From assembly GCA_963082875.1 (NCBI GenBank), contig OY720099.1:4216001-4280000 (forward strand): a stretch of DNA of 64,000 bases, given 5' to 3'. The stretch's first letter is position 1; every line of letters starts with the position of its first letter. Shown here piece after piece: positions 15,001 through 24,439 of the stretch. This DNA is from Corella eumyota. Lineage: Eukaryota; Chordata; Ascidiacea; Phlebobranchia; Corellidae. The notes under the pieces are model-generated. The model searched no databases, had not been told where the DNA came from, and saw only the letters and a program-made list of their open reading frames with translations. Both the position numbers and the translations under genes were made by a program.

Positions 15001-15298
15001 GATTTTTACGAAATTTGAACCAAACTACAGCGAAGATACAAAGTCGTGGGAAGTAATAGAAGAACTCGATTTTTTGGAGGCGACTAAGTCTAAATCGCGA
15101 TTTTTCCGGGCTTTTTATCTTCCTTTTTATTTCTATTCTGAGAATAGTTTCGGAAAATACCAACTTTTGCAATCCAAAAAAAACTTGCCGAAATATCACA
15201 AAAATTAGTGTTATCGATTTTGTAAATAACAGATGCAAGTCTTACCTTCGTAAATTGTGCCAATTTCATTTTGAACTTGACCAACTTTCACGTCAGTT
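70..15298 (-). CDS. Acidic, DVT-repeat disordered protein; multi-exon, 3' end outside window
   Basis: I do not recognise this gene. Six exons join in one open frame with GT-AG borders: 15246-15298, 12740-12843, 5004-5100, 4191-4442, 1341-2670 and 70-210. The last ends at a donor (GTAAGT), so the protein continues left of the window. The product has an early charged, possibly coiled-coil stretch (reading YRDELEERLRTEDVLAKISP across a junction), then several hundred residues rich in Asp, Glu, Ser and Thr, with a basic patch (PRRKKKQ) near the end of exon 4191-4442. Asp-Val-Thr recurs about nine times in two exons, often as YDVT or DDVT. The tail (TDATKWFGQSKPKEKVWLKP) is more ordered-looking. 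It has no membrane segment or known domain that I can see, so it is probably intracellular. The start is unsettled: candidates are an exon at 42608-42723 and short alternative exons at 6191-6205 and 9193-9219. Introns of 1.1 kb (211-1340), 1.5 kb (2671-4190) and 0.56 kb (4443-5003) hold only AT-rich sequence. Confidence 0.72.
1341..2670 (-). CDS. Largest exon of the acidic DVT-repeat gene
   Basis: This is one exon of 442 whole codons. It begins after acceptor TTTTTTTTAG and ends at donor GTAAGT. Two bases at its 5' side complete a Gly/Asp codon begun in exon 4191-4442, and its last two bases join exon 70-210, both keeping frame. Composition is dominated by Asp, Glu, Ser, Thr and Val, as in disordered acidic scaffolds. 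The tripeptide DVT occurs six times (for example ADDVTE, SYDVTE, NYDVTI), with decayed forms (DVI, DLT) between. At DNA level this appears as repeated TGACGTCA octamers. I can name no family. Confidence 0.75.
5556..5640 (-). promoter_or_regulatory. Promoter-like GC-rich patch in the acidic gene
   Basis: Within AT-rich intron sequence this patch has a CCAAT box on the minus strand (5572-5577 region), a CACGTG palindrome at 5588-5593 and a TGACGTAA half-CRE near 5603. It lies about 450 bases upstream of exon 5004-5100 and could drive a short isoform starting at the in-frame ATG in that exon. This is inferred from motifs only. Confidence 0.35.
6191..6205 (-). CDS. Candidate alternative first coding exon (MDTNQ)
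   Basis: ATG-GAT-ACC-AAT-CAG is followed at once by donor GTAAGACTT on the minus strand. It ends in phase 0, as needed to splice into exon 5004-5100, giving MDTNQ then DVLAKIS. A promoter-like patch with TGATGTCA and CACGTG lies upstream at 6845-6880. The exon is very short, so chance is possible. Confidence 0.4.
6840..6885 (-). promoter_or_regulatory. Promoter-like patch upstream of alternative exon 6191-6205
   Basis: ATGCAT, TGATGTCA (CRE-like) and GGTCACGTGC (E-box at 6869-6874) lie within 45 bases in otherwise AT-only intron DNA. The position fits a promoter for the MDTNQ start about 650 bases downstream on the minus strand. Confidence 0.3.
9193..9219 (-). CDS. Second candidate alternative first exon (MSVLKSDSQ)
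   Basis: An ATG followed by nine codons ends in CAG at a GTATTT donor, in phase 0, so it could also splice to exon 5004-5100. The donor is weaker than that at 6190. Without transcripts this is a suggestion only. Confidence 0.2.
11588..11634. repeat. Hairpin with TGACGTCA in the loop
   Basis: Arms 11588-11601 and 11620-11634 (AGCG..CCACGCTT against AAGCGTGG..CGCT) are inverted and nearly complementary. The loop holds the octamer TGACGTCA at 11606-11613. The GC-rich arms stand out from surrounding AT-rich DNA. Confidence 0.6.
13445..15208 (+). CDS. ALG9: ALG9 alpha-1,2-mannosyltransferase (intronless)
   Basis: This is a multi-pass ER mannosyltransferase of family GT22. It adds alpha-1,2-mannoses from dolichol-phosphate-mannose to the lumenal lipid-linked oligosaccharide in N-glycan assembly. 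The 587-residue product is close to the family's usual length of about 600. The first lumenal loop has the family signature DCDETYNYWEPLHHLLYGTG near residues 60-80, including the acidic residues thought to be catalytic, and the later HKEERFLFPIYPL motif lies near residue 355. About ten hydrophobic segments fall between and after them, followed by a lumenal C-terminal part. I used the first ATG; a second lies eight codons on. It has no introns, unlike vertebrate ALG9, and sits on the opposite strand inside the intron between exons 12740-12843 and 15246-15298 of the acidic gene. Its stop is only 37 bases from the latter exon. Confidence 0.93.
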   Translation: MKHRKGIYMKTAPQYKKGEEPKEEGSTSEGGNVSEVWLPETGTAFRILMSANLCSALMNNISDCDETYNYWEPLHHLLYGTGMQTWEYSPEYAIRSWAYIFLHSILTWPTFGLITSNKLMIFYFIRMIFGVITTLCEVHFYQGVALRFGNNVARLVLAFLVLGTGMFISATAFLPSTFCMYGTFLFMGCWLRGDLHLALLCVAASSIIGWPFAVALGIPLAVDICIRRKKYMFFLKWVGVALATMLLPCFLIDSYYYGKPVVASLNILLYNVFTEHGPDIYGTEPLSYYLLNGFLNFNIVFVLAMLTIIVVPISELIVSFKYKGYRPPVLLVTFAISPMYIWIAIFFSQPHKEERFLFPIYPLFCLAGAVTVATIQKLYCVFKLNERLNVQWISVCTIFVYAILSLSRTTALFQSYHGSMEIYPKLHQVASKIDAENHKVSVCIGKEWHRFPSNFLLPTNFTLEFIQSEFKGQLPQHFHSSRVEGTKKLQKNFNEQNLEEKSRYVDIKMCHFLIDYNNGIFTKFEPNYSEDTKSWEVIEELDFLEATKSKSRFFRAFYLPFYFYSENSFGKYQLLQSKKNLPKYHKN

Positions 15299-15813
15299 CT
15301 AAAAATAAAAAAATAAATATTACTTTTGTTGTTATGCCTGACCTTGGTTCTTTAAAAATTTCACTTCACAATGTTGTTTTAAACGCATGATACAATGGAG
15401 TTCATACCGTTTAAATAAATACAAAAGTCAAAGACATTTTTTTTAATTTATAAAGTCAATATTTGAAGAAAAAGGACTAATCTTATTGTTATCGAATAAT
15501 AGAACATATCGTGCTCTACTTGCTCGAGGGGGGGTAACAAAACAAAAACACGAGGCTTTAAATAAAAAAAAGGTTATTGCGACAAACAGGAATTGCAGCA
15601 TAACAAAATAAGAGTACTACCTATTGGCTATTAACATACCGTTTGCTAGTATTAAAAACAGTATAGGCCTAGTTTTTTAGTATTTAGACAGCAATTCAGT
15701 TATAGTAAGCAAACTTAGACTGTTTTATTAACTATGTACCTTTGTTAATATTTGACAGACTTTAAATTCAGGAAAGTTACTATTTTAGTTAATAGTTTAA
15801 ATTTATTAACATT
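15299..15813. other. Spacer between the acidic gene's exon and array copy A
   Basis: AT-rich, with no convincing exon. It presumably holds the promoter of copy A on the plus strand. Confidence 0.5.
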
Positions 15814-17310
15814 ATGGATTTGTTGAACACAACGACAATGGTAAACTTAACAGAAATTACAAACAGTACGCCCGTATGTCGTTTTTCGAATCACACAAAT
15901 TTCTTGTACATAACAATATTATTGTTTTTTTGTGTGTTGATTGTTATGTTTTATTTTCATAAAAACCTAAAAATAATATTTATAGCGACTTGGATTTCCT
16001 TATTGTTTGTTTTAGTTTCTTTTCTTTTACTTTTTTATGTAAACTTAAATTGTATTGTTACTTTATGTTTTTTATCACTTTTTATAACTGCTTTGGTTAG
16101 TTTTTTAATTTCGTTGGCCATTCTTTTTCGTACTTGGAAATTCAAACAACAACAAAGCGCTAGATTAAAGGCGTGTTTTTTAAGTAAAACTGAACCACAT
16201 GAGCACAAAAATTTGTTAACTGAAGAAACCGAAATTTACCAAACAAAAAATAAAACTGGGACCACCGAAAAACTGCTTAAAAATTGTAAATCCGAAGAAA
16301 TTGTACAAACAGTTTTCAAGGAATCGTCTTGTTTAACTAAAAGCCCTTTAGAAAACAGAGTTACACAAGTTATTGGAAGTAAAGGCGGCAGTATTGAATG
16401 TGGATATTACACTATTACTTTTCTACAAGGGACTTTACTTAAAGATACGGAAATATCTTTGGCAACAATACCCAGCGAAGACATTGTTTTAAATCAAAAA
16501 AGTTATTTTACAATATCAGAAATACTTCGTGGTGAGCCTTCTAACATAACCTTTAAGAAACCTTTTATAGTTTCTGTTCAGACTTCATTTTGCTCGATTG
16601 ACAAAGAAGTTCCTGTTTGTATTTTTACAAGAAAAGAACCAGGCTTAAAATGGGTCAACGAGGTTACTGGAAAACTTTCCAAGTCTGGAGTACTAACTTA
16701 CCAAATAAATCACTTTTCCGACCATGTTGGCCAGCCTAGCACCAGTGAAATACGAAATATAAGACGCAAATTTGCTACTTTTGGTAATATAACACCCATG
16801 AAAAACTTAGAACGTGTTTTAACTTGGCATTTGGTGTCACAACAATACTTTTCGCATGCTTTAAGCCAACACACTAATGCTGCAATACCTATAACAACTT
16901 TTTGGACAAATTTGGGACATGATATTGTATTTAAATTGGAAAGTTCACCTGAATTAAGCATTAGATTTGACCCTGTTCACAATACGGTGCTACAAAGTAA
17001 TCTGCAAGACCACAAAATGATACAAAACAGAAAATTTCACATCTCTAAGTATCAGCAAACAGCAACTACAGTATCAGACAAAATAACATGCACACTTACG
17101 TATGACAATTCCAACGGTGACGTCATATATAAAGGTTGTTTTTATGTTAACTGGGATTCGACAATGCCGCAGTCGCCTAGCAACGTAACTAACAATTACA
17201 ACACAACGCATTGTGAGACTAGTTTTGAGGCTGGCAACGTTAACTTTACGCACAACAGGCTAAGGGGCGATATTTTACAAGACAACAGACACGAAGGACT
17301 ATTACTGTAA
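15814..17310 (+). CDS. Array copy A: membrane ZU5 protein with HFS motif
   Basis: This is an intronless 498-residue protein, the leftmost copy and in plus orientation. The N-terminus is rich in Asn-X-Thr/Ser sites (NTT, NLT, NST, NHT), so it is probably lumenal or outside the cell. Three to four hydrophobic segments follow (about 29-110), then a charged linker and a ZU5 domain (about 183-302). ZU5 domains occur in ankyrins, UNC5, ZO-1, PIDD1 and UNC5CL. The domain ends in His300-Phe301-Ser302, the motif at which PIDD1 and UNC5CL cut themselves. The core Pro of the usual FPQGALL motif is Leu here (FLQGTLL). A further domain of about 160 residues contains TFWTNLGHDIVF and ends with YVNWDS. The gene stops at 17308-17310, but the next codons in frame read QFDLT then stop, the conserved tail of its paralogues, so the tail seems recently lost. 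There is no NPAF motif. Confidence 0.85.
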   Translation: MDLLNTTTMVNLTEITNSTPVCRFSNHTNFLYITILLFFCVLIVMFYFHKNLKIIFIATWISLLFVLVSFLLLFYVNLNCIVTLCFLSLFITALVSFLISLAILFRTWKFKQQQSARLKACFLSKTEPHEHKNLLTEETEIYQTKNKTGTTEKLLKNCKSEEIVQTVFKESSCLTKSPLENRVTQVIGSKGGSIECGYYTITFLQGTLLKDTEISLATIPSEDIVLNQKSYFTISEILRGEPSNITFKKPFIVSVQTSFCSIDKEVPVCIFTRKEPGLKWVNEVTGKLSKSGVLTYQINHFSDHVGQPSTSEIRNIRRKFATFGNITPMKNLERVLTWHLVSQQYFSHALSQHTNAAIPITTFWTNLGHDIVFKLESSPELSIRFDPVHNTVLQSNLQDHKMIQNRKFHISKYQQTATTVSDKITCTLTYDNSNGDVIYKGCFYVNWDSTMPQSPSNVTNNYNTTHCETSFEAGNVNFTHNRLRGDILQDNRHEGLLL

Positions 17311-17943
17311 CAGTTTGACTTAACTTAATATAGCCACTGTTTATTATGTCAACAGAACTTAACATATTCATCAACTTAATGTTTAATACAAAAATTTTTT
17401 CTTAACTTTTAAAAGTTTTTGTCGGGCTGTATATTGTTTGCAAATTAATAAAAAATTATAGAATTGCAAATTTTCAAATACAAAAAACGTTGTTAATACA
17501 TAATAATGTTTTAAAAGGGTTTAATTAGGAACATAGATAATCGGAAACGCTTCGTACGGTTTAGGTTTTCTGGATGACGCGGTATGTCGCAATAAATTTG
17601 AACAATGGCGGTCGGTGGTTTAAAGTTCATAATTTACCAGGGGAATTTCTTTTTGGAATAACCGCTTTAAGGAGTTTGCAAAAGTGTATTTGCTAAAACT
17701 GACTGGTCAGCATGTTAAAATGACTTTACAAAACAACTAAATTTAATGTAACATTATTATAGGTACAAATAATACAAATTAAACTTCACTTTTTTAGGTT
17801 AAACACAATTTTCACCTGTGTATGAACATATAAAAAGTTACCAAAACATTACTACCTAATATTATTGTATATACAGAAAAAAACAACAACTTCAACTTAA
17901 GTTTATAAGTTTCATTAAAATTACTTTCTTGCTATAGTCTTAT
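17311..17943. repeat. Spacer between convergent copies A and B, duplicated upstream of E's 3' end
   Basis: The segment from about 17390 to 17943 is nearly identical to 26990-27519 and carries the same 3' flank of copies B and E. It includes the short ACCAGGGGAATTT element (17629-17673). It holds no gene. Confidence 0.8.
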
Positions 17944-19623
17944 TCAAGTGAAGTCAATTTCTTCCTCGTGTAATATAGGTTCTAGTAAAATTGATTCTTG
18001 GCTGGTACCAGGCAAAATTTCTTGACTTTGATTTTGATTAAGTGACTGGTTATGGGCATTGTTTGTAATGGTAGCTGTACCAGCTTCTATATTGTGGTCA
18101 ATATTTGTTGTACTGTAAGTTACAGATCTTGGTAATTTTGGAGAGTTTGGATCCCAGTTGATATAAAAACGATCAGCAGTTATTATTTCACCATTTGCGT
18201 TATCATATGTTAAATAGTAAGAAACTTTGTCTGATTTAGTGCTGGCTGTTTGCTGATTTTTGAAGATGTAAAATTTGGAATTTTTAGCAAAGTAGGGATC
18301 TTTTATATCAGTATGCTGAATTATTTTGCTAAGGGGGTCAAACGTTACTTGTGAGTCGTTGCATTGCAGGTTAAAGACAATATCACGTTCCAAATTTACC
18401 CAGAATGTTTCTAAAGGTATAACACAATCGATATGCCCGTCATATACTTCTGAAATGGCTTGTGGCGATACGATAGTCCACTTTAAAATTCGTTCAAATT
18501 CCTTATTAGAATCCATAAAACCAAACATGGCTATCTGGCGCCTGATATTTGGTATCTCACTGGTGCTAGGCTGACCAACATGGTCACCAAAGTGAGTTGA
18601 TTGGTAAGTCAAGATTCCAGAACTAGAAAGTTTACCAATAATTTCGTCGACCCATTTTAAACCTGGTTCTTTTCTTGTAAAAATTGAAACAGAAACTTCT
18701 TTTTTAATCGGGCAAAATGAAGTCTGAACAGAAACTGTGAAAGGTTTCAGAAAGGTTAAGTGAGAAGGTTTTACACAAAGAATTTCTGATATTTTTAAAT
18801 AACTATCATCTTTTAAATCAATGCCTTCGCTGGGTAACGTAGCCAAGGATATTTCAGTATCCTTAAGTAATGCCCCCTGTGGAAAGTAAACAGTGTAAGA
18901 TCCGCATTTTATAATACCGCCATTTTCACCAATAGTTAGAGTAACTCTGTTCTTCTTACATCCGCTATAATGAAGTGATTTTTTTGCTGAGGTTTGTGAA
19001 AACCTTTTTGACGAATTTCGTTTTATATATAAATTCTGATTTTCATCGCTTGTTTGCTTTATATCACCATCAAACGGTTCAAAAGTAGGATTTGTGTGAG
19101 AAATGCAATCTTGATTAGTGGCGAAATCCTCACAATTCTCCACTTTATTGTTTTCATTATCTTGGACCTGGCCTATGTTACAAGGCGAATTGTGTAACTC
19201 CGAGTTTCCGGCATCGCCATTTTCAGTGGAATGCAACGGCAACGGTTTAATGTCACTCTCAGAATAACAGCAAGAATTAGTTTTGGAGGTGATGATTCCG
19301 TAACAATAAGAAATAGGGTGACAACTTAAAAAACAAAGTGTAAGACAAATAAAAAAGATTACCGTTAATGTATAACCAATGGGAAAGTTTGAAATGGCTG
19401 TTAAATACAAGCAATACGGAACTAATGCTAGTGGAGTAATAAAAGATAACGCCCCTAAGACATACCTTTTTTTCTTACGTGATATACAAAAAATGACGAA
19501 TAAATAAAACATTGCAGCAAAAAGCGAAATCGTAGCAAATAGCATACATGTATCAAAATCATGAGACCACGGCTCACGAGTGAAAGTATTATTTAAATGC
19601 ATGGTTTTGAATAGAATATGCAT
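17944..19623 (-). CDS. Array copy B: membrane ZU5 protein with HFG in place of HFS
   Basis: This is an intronless 559-residue protein. I start at the ATG at 19623, which matches the start of its near twin copy E; the frame is open a little further but has no earlier ATG. Three hydrophobic segments (about residues 26-125) precede a polar linker with NPTF, then ZU5 (about 227-346). At the end of ZU5 the motif is His-Phe-Gly (codons 18586-18594) and not His-Phe-Ser, so the self-cleavage known for PIDD1-type ZU5 domains should be impossible. The distal domain (FMDSNKEFERILKW to FYINWDPNSP) defines C-terminal class 1, shared only with E. An N/Q-rich tail ends in EEIDFT. It is convergent with copy A. 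The copy reads as whole. Confidence 0.85.
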   Translation of the reverse strand: MHILFKTMHLNNTFTREPWSHDFDTCMLFATISLFAAMFYLFVIFCISRKKKRYVLGALSFITPLALVPYCLYLTAISNFPIGYTLTVIFFICLTLCFLSCHPISYCYGIITSKTNSCCYSESDIKPLPLHSTENGDAGNSELHNSPCNIGQVQDNENNKVENCEDFATNQDCISHTNPTFEPFDGDIKQTSDENQNLYIKRNSSKRFSQTSAKKSLHYSGCKKNRVTLTIGENGGIIKCGSYTVYFPQGALLKDTEISLATLPSEGIDLKDDSYLKISEILCVKPSHLTFLKPFTVSVQTSFCPIKKEVSVSIFTRKEPGLKWVDEIIGKLSSSGILTYQSTHFGDHVGQPSTSEIPNIRRQIAMFGFMDSNKEFERILKWTIVSPQAISEVYDGHIDCVIPLETFWVNLERDIVFNLQCNDSQVTFDPLSKIIQHTDIKDPYFAKNSKFYIFKNQQTASTKSDKVSYYLTYDNANGEIITADRFYINWDPNSPKLPRSVTYSTTNIDHNIEAGTATITNNAHNQSLNQNQSQEILPGTSQESILLEPILHEEEIDFT

Positions 19624-21414
19624 TATAAAAAGGTGATAAAAAAACAATGTTAATTTTAAATACAATGGCGAACCAAGAAAATGTAACGTTATTTTTAAGT
19701 TCTTTTTAGTCTTAAACCCAATAGGTTTTTATTTAAATATATTTAATGGATTTTAAAAATCAAGTTGTAGCAAAAAAATACAAAACTATCTGGGATAATA
19801 GAAGGTTTAACAAATTTTATAAAGTGCTACTTCTGTGCATGCATACGCTAAGCCTAAACTTGAGTAAAAAACTAAAGCTAAAAGGAACCAAACATAAAGC
19901 TTAATAATTACTTTATCCAAAACTTTTAAACTAGTTTTAAAAATGTTTATGTTGTATATTATATTCCATATACCCGTACACAAACTTCTTAATTCAAACT
20001 GTGTTTATCAGTAACTTGATCGTGTACATTCAATAGATAAAATGATAAAACAACGAAAACAGATACTGGTCCATATTTAAAAGTTTGTCTTGACAACTAC
20101 ATAAATATTAACAATGCTAAACGCTGTACAAACGTTATTTTTCCAACTGATTGAATAAAAAATGATTATGTTAAACTATTAAATATATTTATTGAATAAT
20201 CTAAACACGCAGATAGCAATAAATATATAATATAAATCAACATTTTCCCCTAATTAATTAAACATCATTTTTTCAGGTTAATTTTACAGCAAATTTTTAA
20301 AACTTTTACTAAAAAAATATTATTAACACAAAATAAGCCTAACGCACACAAACTTTTTAATACGTTTTTAAAAATGTAAATGTTAGACATTTATGCTTCT
20401 TTTTCGGCAAATTAATGTTATATTTTACGTATCTAAAACAAATTTAAAATAAAAAAAAGAATTCCAATGCTTTTATTAATTAACACGGTTCTTATATATA
20501 ATATAAAGTTACAGTTGTTATATACTTTGTGTCAGCAGTGTCGAAATACAACAGGTTCAATAAAGAGGCAAAGTTACGACTTGCCCATAGGCTCACAATG
20601 GGCGACGGTGTTTTGACATAAAAAATACCCGGGGGAATTTATTTTTAAAATAACCATTTTGTCCCCGATGGGAAATGTTAAAGTTGTGTATTTTAAACGC
20701 GTTATAAACGTACCCATAAATAATATATCCGTTCACAATCTTAATTAATGACAGTTACAATTAATTATGAGTCCCACTCACTTACTTCTACTAAGTTATA
20801 TAATATTGTATGTACAGAAAAATCTGATTTAAATTTTTTTATATTTAATTAAAGAAAAAGTTTATACACGAACAAATTGTATATAATTTAGAACAAAATT
20901 TAATTGGATGTCATAATTTTAAATAAGACGCCCACACAATAATCAAAATAATATTACAATTAAGATTTACCTGGGAAACCTTTCGTTTCACTCATTAAAA
21001 CACAGATTTAACTATATATATTTATATATACAGTTTTTGTAAAAACAATCTTTTATAAGTCAGCGTAAACCATTTGAATGAGAATAATGCTTTAATGTTT
21101 TTGTAAATTTTGTAGTAATCTAATAAATTAATTTCTATTGGGCACAAAAAAATTTTCTTGTTTGCAATGTAGAATCAGGAACAAAAAAGGGTCAAAATTG
21201 CAAAGTCACTTTCACGAATAAGCTGCAAAAGGAAAAAGTCCTTTCTAACTTAAATATTTTAATTAAAAACAAATTTTTAGTTTATTTTACCCTTATATTT
21301 TCACACAATTTACTACTAGTTCGGAACTTATTATCATATACACATTTAAAAACATATACAACCATTAAAATACATCTACAGAAAAATAAAAGATCTAATA
21401 TTGTCTAAGAAACA
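19624..21414. other. Spacer between copies B and C
   Basis: AT-rich, with no gene. A spacer element conserved in the array lies at about 20601-20695 (GACGGTG..CCGGGGGAATTTATTTTT..GGGAAATGT). Confidence 0.6.
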
Positions 21415-23112
21415 TTAGGTAAGGTCAAACTGTTCTAGTGGGGGAAGTAAAACTGATTGCTCATTGATACTTGCAGCAATTTCTTGAGTTTGATTTTGAT
21501 TAAGTGACTGTTGGTTATGGGTAGTGTTTGTGACATTAGCAGTGGAAGCTTCTATATTGTGGTCGATATTTGTTGTGTTATAGGTCACAGATCTAGGTAT
21601 TTGTGGAGAGTTTGGATCCCAATTTATATAAAAACGATCGGCAGTTATTACGTCACCATCTGCATTGTCGTAAGTAAGAGAGTAGGAAACCTTGTCTGAT
21701 TTAACACTTGGCAGTTGTCGATTTTTGGTGATGTAAAACACTGCAGATTCGCAAAGCTCAGGATCTTGTATCATAGAACGACGTACTATTTCGCATGTAG
21801 GGTCAAACTCTATGTTTAACTCGTCTGAACATTGCAGATTAAAAACAATATCACGTCCCAAGTTCACCCAAATTGTTTTGGCAGGTATTTTTAAGTTACT
21901 CTTTCCAACTGTTATAAGTTTTGACATATCACTAGAAGTAAGAAGATACCAGGTCAAAACTCTTTCAATTGCTTTTTCAGGTACCGCTAAGCCGTATGTG
22001 ATAAATTGGCGTCTGATATTTCGCCTTTCACTGGTGCTAGGCTGACCAACATGATCGGAAAAGTGATTTGATTGGTAAGTTACTACTCCCGACTTAGAAA
22101 GTTTGCCTGTAACCTCGTTGACCCATTTCAAATCTGGCTCTTTTCTTGTAAAAATACAAACAGGAACTGCTTTGTCAATCGAGCAAAATGAAGTCTGAAC
22201 AGAAACTGTGAAAGGTTTCTTAAAGGTTATGTCAGAAGGCTCGCCACGAAGTATTTCTGATATTGTAAAATAACTTTCTTGATTTAAAACAATGTCTTCG
22301 CTGGGTATTGTTGCTAAGGTGATTTCAGTATCCTTAAGTAGTGCCTCTTGTGGAAAAGTAATAGTGTAAGATCCACATTTTATAATACCGCCATCTTTGC
22401 CAATAGTTTTAGTAACGGTCTCCTCATAACATTCGCTATACCGAAGTGATTTTTCCGATAAGGTTTGAGAAATTCTTTTTGACGATGTTTTATTTTTCTT
22501 TTGAGTCTGCAATTTATTATTAGTCTCACTTTCAATACTAAATTTATTTCGGTAGTTTATAGCTGTTTGGTTGGATAGTTCAGAAGGAGACTTTACTATT
22601 GAATGTTTATTTTCGTTGATGTTCTCGATTCTTTTTGAATGATTAGTTGTTGTATCTTGGGAAACTATATTGAAGGCTGAATTGTCTAACTCAAATTCGC
22701 TGATATTTTGTTCAGCGGAAAACGATGATGTTAAGTTTTCTTTTTCGACATTGTTTTCGGTTTCACGGCAAGAAGACAAAGAATCTAAGACCAACCAAAT
22801 GCGGGAAATCAAGTTATATAAGGAATAAAACAGCATTATGCATAACAGTATTGAAAAATAAGAATAAACTAATATAATGACTATTACGGTAATATATTGG
22901 TAAAATTGCATAAACAAAAAAAATATTGCCAAGAAAACAATAAATATGGGAAGCCCAAAAATTCCGTCATGAACATGACCACTCATTAATGATCCCACAA
23001 TATATATCATAACACAAATAGCACCCATAATGCCATAAATCGCAATATAATCCCAAGGAACAAACACGTGCAAAAGCGACCAAGATGGCAATCCGAAAAA
23101 ATTTCTAGACAT
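21415..23112 (-). CDS. Array copy C: membrane ZU5 protein with HFS motif
   Basis: This is an intronless 565-residue protein starting at a clear ATG. Three to four hydrophobic segments (about 20-112) are followed by a linker with the motif ENLTSSFSAEQ and a degenerate NSAF, then ZU5 (about 233-352; FPQEALLKDTEI core) ending His-Phe-Ser at codons 22057-22065. The distal domain belongs to C-terminal class 2 (RRQFITYGLAVPEKA), shared with D1 and G, and the tail ends EQFDLT. The 5' flank resembles that of G (23190-23400 against 35200-35460). If it self-cleaves, the released piece would be about 214 residues. It looks whole. Confidence 0.86.
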   Translation of the reverse strand: MSRNFFGLPSWSLLHVFVPWDYIAIYGIMGAICVMIYIVGSLMSGHVHDGIFGLPIFIVFLAIFFLFMQFYQYITVIVIILVYSYFSILLCIMLFYSLYNLISRIWLVLDSLSSCRETENNVEKENLTSSFSAEQNISEFELDNSAFNIVSQDTTTNHSKRIENINENKHSIVKSPSELSNQTAINYRNKFSIESETNNKLQTQKKNKTSSKRISQTLSEKSLRYSECYEETVTKTIGKDGGIIKCGSYTITFPQEALLKDTEITLATIPSEDIVLNQESYFTISEILRGEPSDITFKKPFTVSVQTSFCSIDKAVPVCIFTRKEPDLKWVNEVTGKLSKSGVVTYQSNHFSDHVGQPSTSERRNIRRQFITYGLAVPEKAIERVLTWYLLTSSDMSKLITVGKSNLKIPAKTIWVNLGRDIVFNLQCSDELNIEFDPTCEIVRRSMIQDPELCESAVFYITKNRQLPSVKSDKVSYSLTYDNADGDVITADRFYINWDPNSPQIPRSVTYNTTNIDHNIEASTANVTNTTHNQQSLNQNQTQEIAASINEQSVLLPPLEQFDLT

Positions 23113-24439
23113 TTTAAAATTTTATACGTAACTATATTTCTATATTCTCTAAAGATAAAAAAAAATGTATTTAAAGATATTTGTAATCATCTAACATAAT
23201 TCTCTCTTTAATGATCTAACATAATTCTGCCCCTATTAGTTTCCAGTTAAAAGTATTTAGTTATCAATAATAAGAAAGAGATAGTCAATTTTAACATTTA
23301 ATCTTGAATACAACAACTCTGTCCTGTGAGTTAAACAAAACTCAGCTGGGCAAAATAGTTGTGCTGTAGGAAACCCCAAAAAAAGTTTATGCGATCATGC
23401 AGCAAACAATGTCATTAAATAAATATTTAACAACACATAGAAAAGTTAAAAACTAATTAAACTTTTTATGCTAAACTAATAAAATAACAAGCACGTAAAA
23501 AACTAAATATTTTCATACGATTGCAACATTTTGTGTGTTTGCCTACATGATAATATAATTTAACGATGTTTAAAGTTATCAAAAAAATTCCAATACCCCG
23601 CTATAACAACAGTTTTTATTTTGTTAATCCTGTTTTAAAAATAGTTTTAAATAATTTACTGTAGAACTTGCAAAACTAATTTTAAATCATTATTTACCTT
23701 TAAACGTTTGTAAAAGAATTTAAGTGACTAACGTTTAAAGGTTTTGGTACCTTAGCCATCATATCAATAATGACTATTTAACATAAAAGAGTTTAGGCTT
23801 TAAATAACGGAAAATAAGTTTTAATAAATTTTTTTGTCAAACAAAGCCGCACCCCTTGTAGATATGATTATACAGTTGTGTTTTTTTTTTAGCTCTTATA
23901 AAATGTGATTAACGTCTATTTAATCGCGTAGACTACCAAAACACATATAATAAAACTTTGAGTCGATTTATTGTTCCTAATAAGTGGCTTTCTTTTTTAA
24001 TATTAAGGTAGTTTACACGACTTTGACCGTAGGCAACTTTAAGCTTTGTCAGCGAAAAAATATCAAATATAATTCTACATGCTAAGTACGATTTACGACG
24101 TTCAAAGTACAATTTAGGATCACTAACAAAGGTGATTTACGATGGTATAAAACTGGTATCATGGTACCGACCTGAACATCGATAAACAACAAAAAATTTC
24201 CAACAAAAAATCACCAGGGGAGTTTTTATTAAAAATAACCCATTCGTAAAGTTAAATGTGGCCCAATATCTTCAAAAAACTAGAATTTAAAAAAAGGGTA
24301 TTAAGTATGGATAAAACTTTGTATTAAAGTCAATAACACATTCGTTTAAAAATAAAATGAAATAACATTAAAATTCTAAGAGTTTTAATCGCATTTTACT
24401 TAGACCTACTCTAAATTAATAACTTTTATCTTAATTTTG
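23113..24439. other. Spacer between copy C and fragment D2
   Basis: No gene is seen. The part from about 24000 resembles spacers at 36050-36180 and 38880-39000 (shared ACGATTTACGACGTT). The part 24209-24439 matches 39830-40053, the 3' flank of copy I. Confidence 0.6.

Noticed and set aside
14801-15284. Minus-strand open frames overlapping the end of ALG9
   Set aside because: Antisense to ALG9 coding; only the short exon 15246-15298 joins other exons in frame.
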